16,784 bases of DNA from Firmicutes bacterium UBA5227 (GCA_002409285.1 DHUT01000102.1:1-16784); one strand, 5' to 3'; positions 1 through 7,687 are shown, numbered from the stretch's first letter. Translations and numbers: made by a program. The notes: generated by a model not told the origin, from the sequence alone.

Positions 1-1353
1 CCTGTTGCCGTTGAAGTTGACAGATGTACTCAAAGCGTGGTAATGTTTCTGGCAGTTTTGTACAGTGGGAATTTTTATGTTCCTATAGACAATAAGATGC
101 CTGAAGACAGAGTAAACCTTATTTTAAGTGATATTAACCCGATTTTGTGCTTAAACATAAAAGAAAAAGACTTTTTTAACGGTTTTAATGTTGAAACAGC
201 CTGTTATGAAAAAATAAAGAATTATGAAATAAATAGTAAAGCTTTAAGTTTGGCGAGAGAGAACACTATTGATATGGATTGCTGTTATACAATGTATACT
301 TCCGGTTCCACAGGTGTTCCAAAGGGTGTTGTAATCAGCCACAGAATGGTAATGGATTTTGCGGATTTTCTGAGCAATACCTTTGATATAAACGAAAATG
401 ACATACTTGCAAATCAGGCACCGTTTTATTTTGACTGTTCGGTTAAATGCATATATCAAATGCTCAGGAACGGCTGCACCATGTACATTATGCGTCCTAA
501 GTACTTTATGTTTCCAATAAAGGCGATAGAATTTTTTAATGAAAAAAATATTACCACTCTTTTGTGGGCTACGTCCGGTCTTAATATTTTGTCTTCTTCG
601 GGAGTGTTTGAAAAGATAAAACCGGAAACAATAAATAAAGTATTTTTTTCCGGAGAAACTTTGTATGCAAAAGATTATCTGCTGTGGAAAGAAGCCTGTC
701 ATGAGGGAAGTTTGTTCGTAAATTTGTACGGTCCTACGGAAGTGACGGTTGACTGTACCTATCATGTAATTGACAGGAAATTCAAAAAAGAGGACGTAAT
801 TCCTATAGGAAAAGCTTGCGGAAATATGAACGTGTTTCTTTTAAATGAAAAAAATGAATCAGTAAGGGAAAATGAAATTGGCGAAATATGCGCCAGGGGC
901 ACGGGTGTTTCTTACGGATACTACAATAATCCGGAGAAAACAGGAGAAGTTTTTGTTCAGAATCCATTTCAGTCAAATTACAGAGATATAATATACAGAA
1001 CAGGTGACCTGGGTAAGTATAACGAATATGGCGAGATAGTTTATGTTTCACGAAAAGATAATCAGATAAAGCATATGGGAAGCAGAATTGAACTGGGTGA
1101 AATTGAAGCAGCAGCGGTAACAATGGATAATGTGGATGAGGCAGTGGTGTTTTATGATGATAAGGATAAAAAAATTGTTTTAGTGTGCAAAACTTCCATG
1201 GATAAATCTTTTATCATGGATTGTTTAAAGGATAAGCTGCCCAAGTATATGCTGCCTAATGAAATATTTATTTTTGACAAGCTTCCTCATAATAGAAACG
1301 GAAAAATTGACAGACCTAAAATCAAGGCGGATTACTATGAAACAAATAGTTAA
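1..1353 (+). CDS. DltA-like amino-acid adenylation enzyme, 5' end cut by window edge
   Basis: ANL-superfamily adenylating enzyme that would use ATP to activate a carboxylic acid, most likely an amino acid, and load it on the carrier protein encoded at 2141. The frame is open from base 1, so the true start lies outside the window and roughly the first 60-80 residues are missing. Visible core motifs are the phosphate loop YTSGSTGVPKG (about 295-330), NLYGPTE (about 721-741), YRTGDLG (about 993-1013), and NRNGKID with the C-terminal catalytic Lys at 1303-1305. The segment NQAPFYFDCSV closely resembles the DltA segment NQAPFSFDLSV, and its Asp (433-435) is the residue that holds the substrate amino group. 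At 649-651 the DltA Cys of FCGE is a Ser (FSGE), so D-alanine specificity is uncertain. The downstream GNAT gene overlaps its 3' end by 17 bases. Confidence 0.85.
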   Translation, partial: PVAVEVDRCTQSVVMFLAVLYSGNFYVPIDNKMPEDRVNLILSDINPILCLNIKEKDFFNGFNVETACYEKIKNYEINSKALSLARENTIDMDCCYTMYTSGSTGVPKGVVISHRMVMDFADFLSNTFDINENDILANQAPFYFDCSVKCIYQMLRNGCTMYIMRPKYFMFPIKAIEFFNEKNITTLLWATSGLNILSSSGVFEKIKPETINKVFFSGETLYAKDYLLWKEACHEGSLFVNLYGPTEVTVDCTYHVIDRKFKKEDVIPIGKACGNMNVFLLNEKNESVRENEIGEICARGTGVSYGYYNNPEKTGEVFVQNPFQSNYRDIIYRTGDLGKYNEYGEIVYVSRKDNQIKHMGSRIELGEIEAAAVTMDNVDEAVVFYDDKDKKIVLVCKTSMDKSFIMDCLKDKLPKYMLPNEIFIFDKLPHNRNGKIDRPKIKADYYETNS

Positions 1354-2131
1354 TAATGAATTATTCAGTAAATTGCTTGCGAAATATCTGAACAAAGAAT
1401 ATATCAATAATGCGGGCAGGTTAATAAGAGATTATAAGTTTTTAATTGGGGAAAAAAGGCTTTATTATATTGAAAAAGATAATTACCTTTTATTTTTTGA
1501 ATACCGTAAAGATTTTTATAATTTGTATTATTTTATTTCAAAATTGAATTTATTTATAGATACAGAGGATTTAAATCCCGGAAAACCTGTAGTTGCAGAT
1601 GAAGTCTATAGGGAAGATAATTTAAGTGTATCAACTGATGCTCTTTTGGAGGCAGGCTTTAAAAAGTATCTTACCAGAATCCATATGTTCATTAAAATCG
1701 GAGTCAAGGATGTACAGCTTAGTGATAATATAAGATTTGCCTGTGAGGATGAAGCGGATTTAATTTTTGAATTACAGAATAAGTACATTGATAAATATAC
1801 GGGTAATTTTTTATTTAAGGAAGAAATGGTTAACGAAGTTAAAAATAATTTAATTTTCAGTATATATGAAGGAATGAACTTTGCGGGGTATTTAAGGTTT
1901 AGGATAAATAGTAAAAGTGTTTCATTGGAGGGAATAGTTATAGAACCTGAATTCAGGGGGAAGGGTTATTCAAAGGAATTAGTGAAGTATTTCATAGATT
2001 ATTTTTCCAAAGAGGGATATAATAAAATAGATTTATGGGTAAGAGATGACAATGTGAGCGCTTTAAGGCTTTATGATTTTTTTAATTTTGAAAAAACCGG
2101 GTATAAATGCGATAATTATATAAAATTTTAG
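1337..2131 (+). CDS. GNAT-family acyltransferase in the Dlt-like operon
   Basis: Protein of about 264 residues with a C-terminal GNAT domain. The acyl-CoA pyrophosphate-binding motif RGKGYS is at residues 207-212, preceded by a strand ending in VIEPEF and followed by a helix and the typical NVSALRLYDFFNFEKTGY-like end. The first ~130 residues look like a degenerate first GNAT-like half, which I infer from length and strand/helix pattern only. The start is the ATG at 1337, behind AAGGCGG; an upstream in-frame ATG at 1259 would lie deep in the adenylation gene and lacks such a site. It overlaps the adenylation gene and precedes the carrier gene by 9 bases, so it is translated with the operon. 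A GNAT is not part of a standard dltXABCD operon. It might N-acylate the carrier-bound amino acid or a sugar, but the substrate is unknown. Confidence 0.75.
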   Translation: MKQIVNNELFSKLLAKYLNKEYINNAGRLIRDYKFLIGEKRLYYIEKDNYLLFFEYRKDFYNLYYFISKLNLFIDTEDLNPGKPVVADEVYREDNLSVSTDALLEAGFKKYLTRIHMFIKIGVKDVQLSDNIRFACEDEADLIFELQNKYIDKYTGNFLFKEEMVNEVKNNLIFSIYEGMNFAGYLRFRINSKSVSLEGIVIEPEFRGKGYSKELVKYFIDYFSKEGYNKIDLWVRDDNVSALRLYDFFNFEKTGYKCDNYIKF

Positions 2132-2140
2132 GAGGCTGCA

Positions 2141-2377
2141 ATGGAAGTTAAGGAGAAAATCATAGAAATAATTCAGAGCCTGAATGAAGATTTTGACCCT
2201 GATGAAGAAACAGATATAATTGAAGATGGTATTTTAGACTCATTTGACATTGTAAATTTCATAATTGAAGCAGACGAAGCTTTTGGTGTAAAAATAGGTG
2301 TGGAAGAAATAGTGCCTGAGAATTTTGGAAATGTTGAATCCATTCAAAAATTAATTGAAAGATTGAAAAATAGTTAG
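2141..2377 (+). CDS. Acyl/aminoacyl carrier protein, DltC-like
   Basis: Acidic 78-residue carrier protein. The phosphopantetheine attachment motif is ILDSFD, with Ser34 as the attachment site. The Asp-Ser-Phe form resembles DltC (LDSFG) more than fatty-acid ACP (DSL). The length matches DltC (about 78-80 residues). A strong ribosome site, AGGAGG, sits just before the ATG at 2141. It would carry the activated substrate from the adenylation enzyme (1-1353) to the membrane acyltransferase that starts 2 bases after its stop. The phosphopantetheinyl transferase needed for its activation is not in the window. Confidence 0.88.
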   Translation: MEVKEKIIEIIQSLNEDFDPDEETDIIEDGILDSFDIVNFIIEADEAFGVKIGVEEIVPENFGNVESIQKLIERLKNS

Positions 2378-2379
2378 TT

Positions 2380-3846
2380 ATGATTTTATTTGAGAAAAAT
2401 TTCATTATTTTTGCAATACTGATAATATTTTTATATTATACATTTTTGAAAAAATACCAATGGCAGCTGTTGCTTCTGGGCAGCTTGATTTTTTACAGGA
2501 AATTTACAGGCTCAAACTTTATACTGTTCAGCATTATAAATACCTTTTTATTTGGATATGCAATAGGAAAAACAGAAAATAAAAAAATTAAAAAGTTTTT
2601 TATGATTCTATGTTTATGTATTAACTTTGGGCTTTTATTTTTAGTGAAGTACAGCAGTTTTTATACTGATAATTTTGGCTTGCTAATACCATTGGGTATT
2701 TCTTTTTATATGTTCCAGTCGGTATCCTATGTAATTGATGTTTACAGAGGAAGCTGCAAACCTGAGAAAAACATTTTTAAATTTGCCATTTTTGTTTCTT
2801 ATTTTCCGCAAATTATTCAGGGCCCCATAGGAAGATACAACAGACTGACCCCGCAATTTTTTTATGAACATAAATATGATGGAGAGAATTTCAGGTATGG
2901 TTTTGAAACCATTTGCTGGGGAGTTTTTAAAAAACTGTTTGTTGCTGACAGAATAGCACTTTTTGTAAACACGGTTTTTTCCAATTATAGTGAATATAGC
3001 GGCGGTGTAATTTTTCTCGGTGTTTTTGCGTACAGTATTCAAATTTATACTGATTTTTCAGGTGGAATAGATATTGTAAGAGGAATATCGCAAATTCTTG
3101 GGATTAACTTAGACGTTAACTTCAGAAGACCTTTTTTCGCTAATTCCGTATCCGACTTCTGGAGGCGCTGGCACATTACATTAAGTGCATGGATGAAGGA
3201 CTATGTTTTCTATTCTCTCAATTTGTCCAGGCCCCTTGCTTTTATAAACAAGAAGGCAAGGAAGGCTTTAGGCAATAAGACAGGAAAGCTTATATCTGTT
3301 TGTATATCTACATATATCTTATATTTCATAGTGGGTATCTGGCACGGTGCGGGAAGCAATTATGTGTTTTATGGGATTTGGAATGGTACTATAATTTCCT
3401 TAAGCCTGTATTTTGAACCATATTTTAAAAGGATAAGGAAAAGGTTGAATTTGGATGATGCTAAATATTTCAGGCTTTTTCAAATTATAAGAACCAATGT
3501 ATTAGTGACCCTGGGGCGGTACTTCAGCAGGGCAGACAGTGCATCCACAGCATTTTCCATGCTGAAAAGAACTTTTGCAAGCTTTGGTTTGTCAGATGTA
3601 AAGTTATTTACACTATATAACATGGGATATGATTTTAAAGGTGTGTTATTGCTTATATTATGCATTATTGTGGTTTTCACTGTGGATTTATGTTTTGAAA
3701 AGAAAATTAACCTGTATAAGAAATTTGACAAAGCAGGTACTTTTGTTCAATTGTCTGTTATTGCAGTTTTTATACTTCTGATTGTATTTGGAGTAATATA
3801 TTCTGAAGGGTATGTTTCCACAGAATTTATTTACAGACAGTATTAG
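2380..3846 (+). CDS. MBOAT-family membrane O-acyltransferase, DltB/AlgI-like
   Basis: Integral membrane protein of 488 residues with many hydrophobic helices spread over the whole length. Two family signatures are clear: FWRRWHIT (His265) and GIWHGAGSNYVFYGIWNG, whose His322 corresponds to the essential active-site His of DltB and AlgI. FPQIIQGPIGRY near residue 145 is also typical of the AlgI/DltB branch. The ATG lies 2 bases after the carrier-protein stop, so translation is probably coupled. In DltB-type systems this protein takes the acyl group from the carrier protein in the cytoplasm and passes it outward to an SGNH partner, which here would be the next gene. The length is greater than DltB (about 400) and close to AlgI (about 480-520). 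Confidence 0.88.
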   Translation: MILFEKNFIIFAILIIFLYYTFLKKYQWQLLLLGSLIFYRKFTGSNFILFSIINTFLFGYAIGKTENKKIKKFFMILCLCINFGLLFLVKYSSFYTDNFGLLIPLGISFYMFQSVSYVIDVYRGSCKPEKNIFKFAIFVSYFPQIIQGPIGRYNRLTPQFFYEHKYDGENFRYGFETICWGVFKKLFVADRIALFVNTVFSNYSEYSGGVIFLGVFAYSIQIYTDFSGGIDIVRGISQILGINLDVNFRRPFFANSVSDFWRRWHITLSAWMKDYVFYSLNLSRPLAFINKKARKALGNKTGKLISVCISTYILYFIVGIWHGAGSNYVFYGIWNGTIISLSLYFEPYFKRIRKRLNLDDAKYFRLFQIIRTNVLVTLGRYFSRADSASTAFSMLKRTFASFGLSDVKLFTLYNMGYDFKGVLLLILCIIVVFTVDLCFEKKINLYKKFDKAGTFVQLSVIAVFILLIVFGVIYSEGYVSTEFIYRQY

Positions 3847-3916
3847 AGAACTCTGTGCTGACGAGAGACTGCAAGCAGTAATTCACACAAAAATTTTATT
3901 TGGCAAAGGTAATATA

Positions 3917-5746
3917 ATGAGTACAAAAAAGTTTTTCATAATGTTTTTTTCAGTTTTATTAGTCGTGTTCGGGGCTATTCTTCTATTGAATGTATTAGTT
4001 GATCCTTTCGGATTATTTGCCGATATTTACAATTGGGACAGTTATAATTTCACTCAGAACCCGAGAACGGCAAAGATTAATTATATAGATGAGCATAAGG
4101 ATGAGTTTGATTCATATATAGTAGGTTCCTCAGGATGTGGTGCTGTTAAAGTAAGCACTATAAATGAGTATACGGGTAATTCTTATTATAATTCATTTTA
4201 TTATGGCTCTGATTTAATGGACTCGTACAATACGATCAAATATTTGAGTGAAACTGCTCATGTTGAAAATATACTTCTGGGTATAAATTACAATACTGCA
4301 ATGTTTTTTGATGTGGGAGATGATGAAATAAACCAGAGGATGCATGGAAAGGCCTCAAACGAGAACCTGTTAGATTTTTACGGTTCTTATTTGTTTGCCA
4401 ATCCTCGTTATGCCATACAAAAAGTTAAAGATATAAAAGAAGATTCTTTTTTTCAAAAAACTTTTGATGTCTTTATCCCGGAAACAGGCGACTATGACAA
4501 GAGCATAAGAGATACAGAAAATATAGGCAATTATAATGATTATTTAGATAAAGAGGCTTATAATATTTTCAAAGCCTATCCTAAAAGCAGAAAGGATTTA
4601 ACTGAACTCGAAAATTTCTCAAATTATATGAAAAAAATAAAAGATTTATGTGATGAAAACAGCATAAATTTACAAGTAATTGTATTTCCTGTTTATTGGG
4701 AGGATTTTGAAAATTATAATATTGACGAATTGGAAGAATTTTATAGAAGCTTAAGCAGTATAACAGATTTTTGGGACTTTTCAAAATCAGCCATAAGCAC
4801 AGATGCAAGATATTTCTATGACAGCTCTCACTTTAGAAACAGTGTAGGTAATATGATGCTCGGGAAGATATACGAAGATGAGAGCCTGTATATGCCTGAT
4901 GATTTTGGGCATTACGTAACAAATGAAAATATAGATGATTTTATATCCGGTTTTAAATCATACGAGTTTAAAAGCGATGCCAGTTCCTATACGAAGGAAG
5001 TCCCTGTGTTGCTCATGCACGATATTGGAGGAGAAGGTACATACTCAATATCTGAAGAACAATTTGCAGCTCAGATGGAGCTGCTAAAGGACAGTGGATT
5101 TAATACTGTTTCCTTTGAAGATTTGTACGCATATACGGTTATGGGTACAGAGCTGCCGGAGAACCCTTTAATAATAACCTTTGACGACGGATATAAGTCT
5201 AACTATACTGTAGCTTATCCCATACTAAAGAAATTAAATATGAAAGCAACCATATATATTATTGGTTCAAGTTTCGGAAAAGATACTTATAAGGATACTG
5301 GTGAAAAAATCTTTTCACATTTTGGGTATGACGAAGCTAAGGAAATGTATGGGAGTGGTTTGATAGACATTCAGAGCCACAGCTATGATATGCACCAGTC
5401 GGAAAAGTTAGAAAAAAGCGAATATGTAAGAGTCAATGTTAAAAGATTTGAAAACGAAAGCGAAGAAGAATATATAGAAGCATTTAACAGGGATTTCTTG
5501 GATGAAGATGATATTATAAGCAGGGCTACAGACAGTGCCACTCATTCTTTCAGCTATCCAACGGGTTATTATGACAGAGAAACGGAGACTATGCTTGGTT
5601 TGCTTGGAGTTAAATCTACCGTGACAACAGAAAATGGTATAAATACTGTGATTAAGGGAATTCCCCAATCATTATTTGGATTAAAGAGGATTAATGTTTA
5701 CAGGGAGATGCCTGATGAAAACCTGTTGAATTCAATATCTGATTAG
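3917..5746 (+). CDS. DltD/SGNH-like domain fused to NodB polysaccharide deacetylase
   Basis: Protein of about 609 residues. An N-terminal hydrophobic helix (about residues 6-28) anchors it outside the membrane. Residues ~60-320 form an SGNH/DltD-like domain: IVGSSG with Ser72 as likely nucleophile (DltD uses Ser70), and DSSH with Asp302 and His305 as the Asp-x-x-His pair. Residues ~355-600 form a NodB domain: TFDDGY (Asp423, Asp424), the metal motif HSYDMH (His489, His494), and SYPTGYYD. All key residues for both activities are present. The start chosen is the ATG at 3917, behind AAAGGT; an ATG at 3812 is in frame but inside the MBOAT gene. As last gene of the operon it could both add and remove acyl groups on a surface polymer. 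The DltD label is by motif and context, not overall identity. Confidence 0.82.
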   Translation: MSTKKFFIMFFSVLLVVFGAILLLNVLVDPFGLFADIYNWDSYNFTQNPRTAKINYIDEHKDEFDSYIVGSSGCGAVKVSTINEYTGNSYYNSFYYGSDLMDSYNTIKYLSETAHVENILLGINYNTAMFFDVGDDEINQRMHGKASNENLLDFYGSYLFANPRYAIQKVKDIKEDSFFQKTFDVFIPETGDYDKSIRDTENIGNYNDYLDKEAYNIFKAYPKSRKDLTELENFSNYMKKIKDLCDENSINLQVIVFPVYWEDFENYNIDELEEFYRSLSSITDFWDFSKSAISTDARYFYDSSHFRNSVGNMMLGKIYEDESLYMPDDFGHYVTNENIDDFISGFKSYEFKSDASSYTKEVPVLLMHDIGGEGTYSISEEQFAAQMELLKDSGFNTVSFEDLYAYTVMGTELPENPLIITFDDGYKSNYTVAYPILKKLNMKATIYIIGSSFGKDTYKDTGEKIFSHFGYDEAKEMYGSGLIDIQSHSYDMHQSEKLEKSEYVRVNVKRFENESEEEYIEAFNRDFLDEDDIISRATDSATHSFSYPTGYYDRETETMLGLLGVKSTVTTENGINTVIKGIPQSLFGLKRINVYREMPDENLLNSISD

Positions 5747-5755
5747 GCAGTATAA

Positions 5756-5786
5756 AATCGGCGGAAGAAACAATCTTCCGCCGATT
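5756..5786. terminator. Bidirectional terminator between the Dlt-like operon and the queD-like gene
   Basis: A perfect 13-bp inverted repeat (AATCGGCGGAAGA, loop AACAA, then its complement) lies between two convergent genes. On the minus strand it is followed by ATTTTATA, so it ends the queD-like transcript well. On the plus strand the following T content is weaker. Confidence 0.85.
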
Positions 5787-5802
5787 CACGAGTTATTGTG
5801 TT

Positions 5803-6291
5803 TTATTTGTAAGTTACCGATGCTGCATTGTCTCCGGAAGTAAAGGTTAATTTCCTGATGTTTAACTTATCCTTTAATAAGGAATAAAACAGCTCAATTA
5901 AGTTTTCACAGGTTGCAACTTTTTTTACCACTACCAGTCGACATTCGGGATATGCCTTTGCAAGTTCGTTGTCAATTGGTAAACCTGTCATTGTATTTGA
6001 GGGGGCTCCATTTCTGATTCCCTGCTCCTCATACACCTTAAGAACTTCGGGAAGCAATGGGTCATTTTCCTGCAGTATGAGGGCATGGTCAAAGTCCTTC
6101 AGGTAGTCCCATGCAATCCGTTTGATGCTGTTGCATGGATAAACAAAACCGTTGCTTTCGTCTACTTCTCCTTCAACTTCAATTGTCAATGTACCTGTAT
6201 GTCCGTGAAGGTATTGTGCTTCTCCTTCAAATCCTAAAAATCGATGTGCGTATTGAATGTTGAGTCTGGTAATTGATACTTTTGTAGCCAT
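5803..6291 (-). CDS. QueD/PTPS-family protein (6-carboxytetrahydropterin synthase-like) lacking the usual catalytic Cys
   Basis: A 162-residue member of the 6-pyruvoyl-tetrahydropterin synthase fold. Family members bind Zn with three His and act on dihydroneopterin triphosphate in queuosine, biopterin or folate routes. The Zn ligands are visible as AHRFLG (His16) and LHGH (His29, His31). The Asp-His pair (FDHALIL, Asp68-His69) and CENLIE (Glu129, pterin binding) are also present. The Cys normally four residues before HGH (C-x3-HGH in QueD) is Ala25, with Glu24 next to it. This makes QueD activity doubtful and suggests a divergent subfamily. The start is well supported by AAGGAGG upstream of the ATG. 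The gene lies 81 bases downstream of perR on the same strand and may share its transcript. No queC, queE or folE is nearby. Confidence 0.8.
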   Translation of the reverse strand: MATKVSITRLNIQYAHRFLGFEGEAQYLHGHTGTLTIEVEGEVDESNGFVYPCNSIKRIAWDYLKDFDHALILQENDPLLPEVLKVYEEQGIRNGAPSNTMTGLPIDNELAKAYPECRLVVVKKVATCENLIELFYSLLKDKLNIRKLTFTSGDNAASVTYK

Positions 6292-6372
6292 AATTAAATC
6301 CTCCTTAATAATCTATTTTTTAAGTATATTAAATCGGTGTTATTTGAAACCACCTGATTCAAAGCAAATATT

Positions 6373-6765
6373 TCAGTGTTGAAGTTCTTTGCCATTTTGG
6401 CACTTCGGGCAAATACCCTTAAAAATGATGTCATGATCGTCTATCTGAAAACCATATGCATTTTGGACTGTATCGTTAATTTCAGAAAGATAATCAATAT
6501 TCACATCAAAAATGTCTCCGCATTTTTTACATTTGAAGTGGTAATGCTTAGGCAAAATGGTGTCAAATCTTTCCGGAGAATCAGGTATCAAAACCTGATT
6601 TATTTTTTTATTATCAGCAAGCTGGTGCAAATTGCGATACACGGTAGCTTTGCTGATGTTAGGATATTCCTTGTGTATTTCCTGATAAACATCCTCAGCT
6701 GTGGGATGACCATGCATCTTTTGAATTGTGTCCTGTATAATTTGGTATTGAATTGTTTGTCTCAT
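6373..6765 (-). CDS. perR: PerR-type peroxide-responsive repressor (Fur family)
   Basis: A 130-residue Fur-family winged-helix repressor. Helix-turn-helix region: NISKATVYRNLHQL (about residues 36-49). The structural Zn site is CKKC (Cys79, Cys82) with CPKC (Cys119, Cys122). The regulatory metal ligands match PerR one for one: His20 (HPTA), Asp68 (RFD), His74 and His76 (HYH), and Asp87. The last is five residues after the second Cys, as PerR Asp104 is, where Fur carries Glu. PerR senses peroxide by iron-catalysed oxidation of His residues and represses peroxide defence and iron genes. The ribosome site AAGGATG precedes the ATG. A PerR-box-like palindrome lies 20 bases upstream, pointing to autoregulation. 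It is shorter at the N terminus than B. subtilis PerR (145 residues). Confidence 0.88.
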   Translation of the reverse strand: MRQTIQYQIIQDTIQKMHGHPTAEDVYQEIHKEYPNISKATVYRNLHQLADNKKINQVLIPDSPERFDTILPKHYHFKCKKCGDIFDVNIDYLSEINDTVQNAYGFQIDDHDIIFKGICPKCQNGKELQH

Positions 6766-6784
6766 GTAAACACATCCTTATTGA

Positions 6785-6799
6785 TAATAATTACTATAA
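6785..6799 (-). promoter_or_regulatory. Predicted PerR box upstream of perR
   Basis: Read on the minus strand the sequence is TTATAGTAATTATTA. It matches 12 of the 14 defined positions of the B. subtilis PerR box TTATAATnATTATAA. It lies 20-34 bases upstream of the perR start codon, where a repressor would block transcription, which suggests autorepression. Confidence 0.65.
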
Positions 6800-6819
6800 A
6801 GAATTATATATTAAAAAAT

Positions 6820-6837
6820 AAGAGCTGTCAAGCTCTT
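6820..6837 (-). terminator. Terminator of the yitT-family gene
   Basis: Inverted repeat AAGAGCT, loop of 4, AGCTCTT. On the minus strand it is followed by ATTTTTT. It lies 16 bases after the yitT-family stop and just before the perR promoter region. T-rich flanks on both strands could also let it stop plus-strand transcription. Confidence 0.75.
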
Positions 6838-6852
6838 TTTTAAAATTATTTT

Positions 6853-7545
6853 TTAATATTCTTCCTTTGGATTGGCTACATTTTTATCATTTCCTGTCAG
6901 ACTTAGTTTGCTTAGGGAGAAATCTTTTATAAAACCTACGGATAGAGATGAAATTGATACCGTAATTATTGAATAAACAATATGTTTAAAAGGTATATAG
7001 GAAAGTGAAAGCAGCAGCACACTCACATCTGTAAACAGATATGCAAAAGAAATATTACATCCTGTAATCTTCGAAATAGACATAGCAAGCGCATCATCTC
7101 CACCAGTTGAGCCTCCCTGCTTTACTACCAGACCAACGCCCACACCTACAAACAAACCGCCTGTGATTGCTGCAATCAACGGATGTCCGGAAAGATCCGG
7201 CAGTATCGGCGGGAACTGCTCCCACAAAAGGAAAAAACCAGCGCTAAAAAATGTTGAAACAACGGATATCTTAATGAAGTCTTTTCCCATGGTCTTATAA
7301 GCGAGGATGTAGCAGATAATATCTAAAACAGGGGAAATAATAGCAGGAGTTATTTCAAACCAGTGATTAATGAGCAAAATCAAACCCAGGATACCGCCTT
7401 CGGTGATGTCTGTCTGCTGGTGGATGTTGTGCAACCCAAATGACATTATTGCAGTACCGGTTAAAATAACCATTACTTTTTTTAGATTAAGGGGATTTTC
7501 TTCCGCCTTGATTAAAGTGTTGAATGTTTTTTTTATTGCTGTCAT
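6853..7545 (-). CDS. YitT-family (DUF161-type) membrane protein
   Basis: About 230 residues with five or six hydrophobic helices. GLHNIHQQTDITEGGILGL near the first helix and the Gly-rich KQGGSTGGDDALAMSISK are typical of the YitT family. The transported substrate or function of the family is not established. The start chosen is the ATG at 7545, behind a near-perfect AAGGAGGT; an in-frame ATG 12 codons upstream has no such site. The protein ends after the last helix region and lacks the cytoplasmic DUF2179 domain of full-length YitT (about 280 residues), so it is a short form. It sits between PerR and the siderophore-locus scar, with its own promoter and terminator. Confidence 0.8.
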   Translation of the reverse strand: MTAIKKTFNTLIKAEENPLNLKKVMVILTGTAIMSFGLHNIHQQTDITEGGILGLILLINHWFEITPAIISPVLDIICYILAYKTMGKDFIKISVVSTFFSAGFFLLWEQFPPILPDLSGHPLIAAITGGLFVGVGVGLVVKQGGSTGGDDALAMSISKITGCNISFAYLFTDVSVLLLSLSYIPFKHIVYSIITVSISSLSVGFIKDFSLSKLSLTGNDKNVANPKEEY

Positions 7546-7581
7546 AATAAACCTCCTTACGACAAGCTTTGTTATAACCAT

Positions 7582-7612
7582 AGTATAAACTATAGTACTA
7601 TACTAATGTCAA
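7582..7612 (-). promoter_or_regulatory. Predicted promoter of the yitT-family gene with a palindrome in the spacer
   Basis: On the minus strand, TTGACA (7607-7612) is followed at 17 bases by TTTATA (7584-7589); TATACT (7582-7587) at 19 bases is an alternative. The spacer contains the perfect 12-base palindrome TATAGTACTATA (7591-7602), with part of the flanks also symmetric. It is well placed to be an operator for an unidentified repressor. Confidence 0.55.
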
Positions 7613-7670
7613 TACTAAAATTAAACAATTATGAAAATATATTTTAAGAGGGATTCAGAATAAAAAAAAT

Positions 7671-7687
7671 ACCATGACTTTCATGGT
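7671..7687 (-). terminator. Terminator left over from the truncated AraC-family gene
   Basis: Perfect 7-bp stem ACCATGA / TCATGGT with a 3-base loop. On the minus strand it is followed by ATTTTTTTTATT, a strong T tract. It lies about 105 bases downstream of the AraC-remnant stop (minus strand), and no other minus-strand gene could use it. On the plus strand it is followed by GTTTTT, so it may work both ways. Confidence 0.65.

Noticed and set aside
3812..3916. Upstream in-frame ATG that would extend the SGNH-NodB protein by 35 residues
   Set aside because: It lies inside the MBOAT gene and gives a polar stretch before the signal/anchor helix. The ATG at 3917 has a proper ribosome site and starts directly before the hydrophobic segment.
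7572..7588. TTATAACCATAGTATAA near the yitT-family promoter as a PerR box
   Set aside because: The arms are 17 bases end to end instead of 15, and only the right half fits the box.
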